NCBI GenBank assembly: GCA_026545765.1
Contig: CM048842.1
Coordinates: forward strand, 32,475,167-32,539,166
DNA length: 64,000 bases
From: Plantago major
Taxonomy: Eukaryota; Streptophyta; Magnoliopsida; Lamiales; Plantaginaceae
Direction: 5' to 3'
Position numbers and translations under genes: made by a program. Below the pieces are notes generated by a model, which saw only the letters and a program-made list of their open reading frames with translations, made no database searches and had not been told where the DNA came from. The first letter of the stretch is position 1; every line of letters begins with the position of its first letter. Shown here piece after piece: positions 63,349-64,000 of this stretch.

Positions 63349-63976
63349 TCACTCAACTATAGCAAGCTCATCCCCCTTACCAAACACTTGAACAAAAGGA
63401 TCACCAAAACTCTGCTCTTCTGCTTGCAAATTAGTCGAATGACTAATCTCATGCGAGATATTATTACTATTTGAGAGGAAAGGCTCATCATTCCATAAAC
63501 TTTCTTGCACATACGATGTTTGCGGGTCTGACTTTGGAGTGATGATTTGATCACAACCCGAAATCCATTCAAAAGCATTTGAAAACGAAGACGAAATGGG
63601 CGTTGATAGTTCTGTGTAGTGAAGTTGGGATGAAAAAATGTCTTCCTCCGCAGACAATGAAGTGACACAAAGATCGTTTATGCTGCACTGACTAGATAAT
63701 GGATCATTCCAGAAACCTAATTGATTTTGATATGCAAAATCCCATGACTTAGAGACGTTGTGATCATATGCAACTTCGCCTGATGTTGCTAGATCAGTAC
63801 TAGGTGTTTTGACTTGAAGAGAATCCATGGAATCTTGATTTCCATGTGATGTAGAACATCTTTGTTTCGATAATTTGGTTGCTTTCTCAGTGTTACGCCT
63901 CTTTATGTGGGCGTGCCAGTAGTTCTTGATATCGTTATCTGTTCTTCCAGGTAATTTTTCTGCAATGGCGGACCAC
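63349..63976 (-). CDS. R2R3-MYB transcription factor, last exon (partial gene)
   Basis: R2R3-MYB proteins bind DNA through two Myb repeats to regulate plant genes. The exon starts after an AG acceptor at 63978-63977. It encodes the second half of R3: [20 protein letters not shown] then HAHIKRR, with the conserved tryptophans and recognition helix. Intron position just before this W is the canonical second intron of the family. The exon has 209 codons including the stop. The C-terminal tail is Ser/Asn-rich and acidic, with [13 protein letters not shown] near 63480, a likely activation region. R2 and the start of R3 lie beyond the window edge. The subgroup cannot be fixed from this piece. No defect is visible. 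Confidence 0.92.
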
Positions 63977-64000
63977 CTGTTTACATGATTTGATTAGTAC

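Noticed and set aside
1-64000. CRISPR arrays, operons, phage or other prokaryotic systems
   Set aside because: No regularly spaced direct repeats with unique spacers and no bacterial-style gene order. All genes have plant introns or transposon origin.

Overview
This is nuclear DNA from a flowering plant, most likely a eudicot. The evidence is host genes split by GT-AG introns, a nucleus-encoded chloroplast Rieske protein with a transit peptide, an R2R3-MYB exon, and a repeat load of plant type (SIRE/Maximus Ty1-copia, Athila-like and other gypsy elements, an L1 LINE, a MULE and a PIF/Harbinger). I cannot name the species. About three quarters of the window is transposon-derived.

Layout. 1-2669: 3' part of an L1-type LINE. 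2692-6952: a decayed importin-alpha-like gene, holding a MULE with long terminal inverted repeats in one exon and a Ty1-copia remnant in an intron. 7378-11191: a non-autonomous LTR element with 1.7-1.9 kb LTRs and only 255 bp between them, abutting an Athila-like solo LTR (11192-12453). 12454-15290: AT-rich spacer with small repeat relics. 15291-16742: an apparently intact four-exon 2-oxoglutarate/Fe(II) dioxygenase gene. 17138-19557: an apparently intact five-exon petC gene for the cytochrome b6f Rieske subunit. Both are on the minus strand.

19949-45730 is a broken SIRE/Maximus-type copia element (gag, protease, integrase, RT-RNase H and a long env-like fourth ORF region, all minus strand). 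Two further elements split it. The first is a young gypsy-type LARD (27770-36121) with a 5-bp target duplication AACCT. The second is a back-to-back pair of gypsy LTRs (38477-42885). 45731-53048 is an Athila-like fossil whose 3' LTR holds a complete-ended PIF/Harbinger transposon (48787-51997; TAA target duplication). That transposon carries a nearly intact transposase and a Myb/SANT-like partner gene, arranged convergently. 53049-58525 is a rearranged second SIRE copy with a plus-strand env-like region and 3' LTR. 58527-63348 is repeat-derived and intergenic DNA with several small tandem and dispersed duplications. 63349-63976 is the last exon of an R2R3-MYB gene that continues beyond the window.

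No host pathway links the surviving genes: petC acts in photosynthetic electron transport, the dioxygenase probably in specialised or hormone metabolism, and the MYB in transcription. The strongest candidates for something undescribed are the two non-coding LTR elements, the hairpin-rich PIF/Harbinger, the inverted LTR pair, the long-TIR MULE with possible cargo, and a four-copy roughly 65-bp repeat near the MYB gene. I found no CRISPR array, operon or prokaryotic system.
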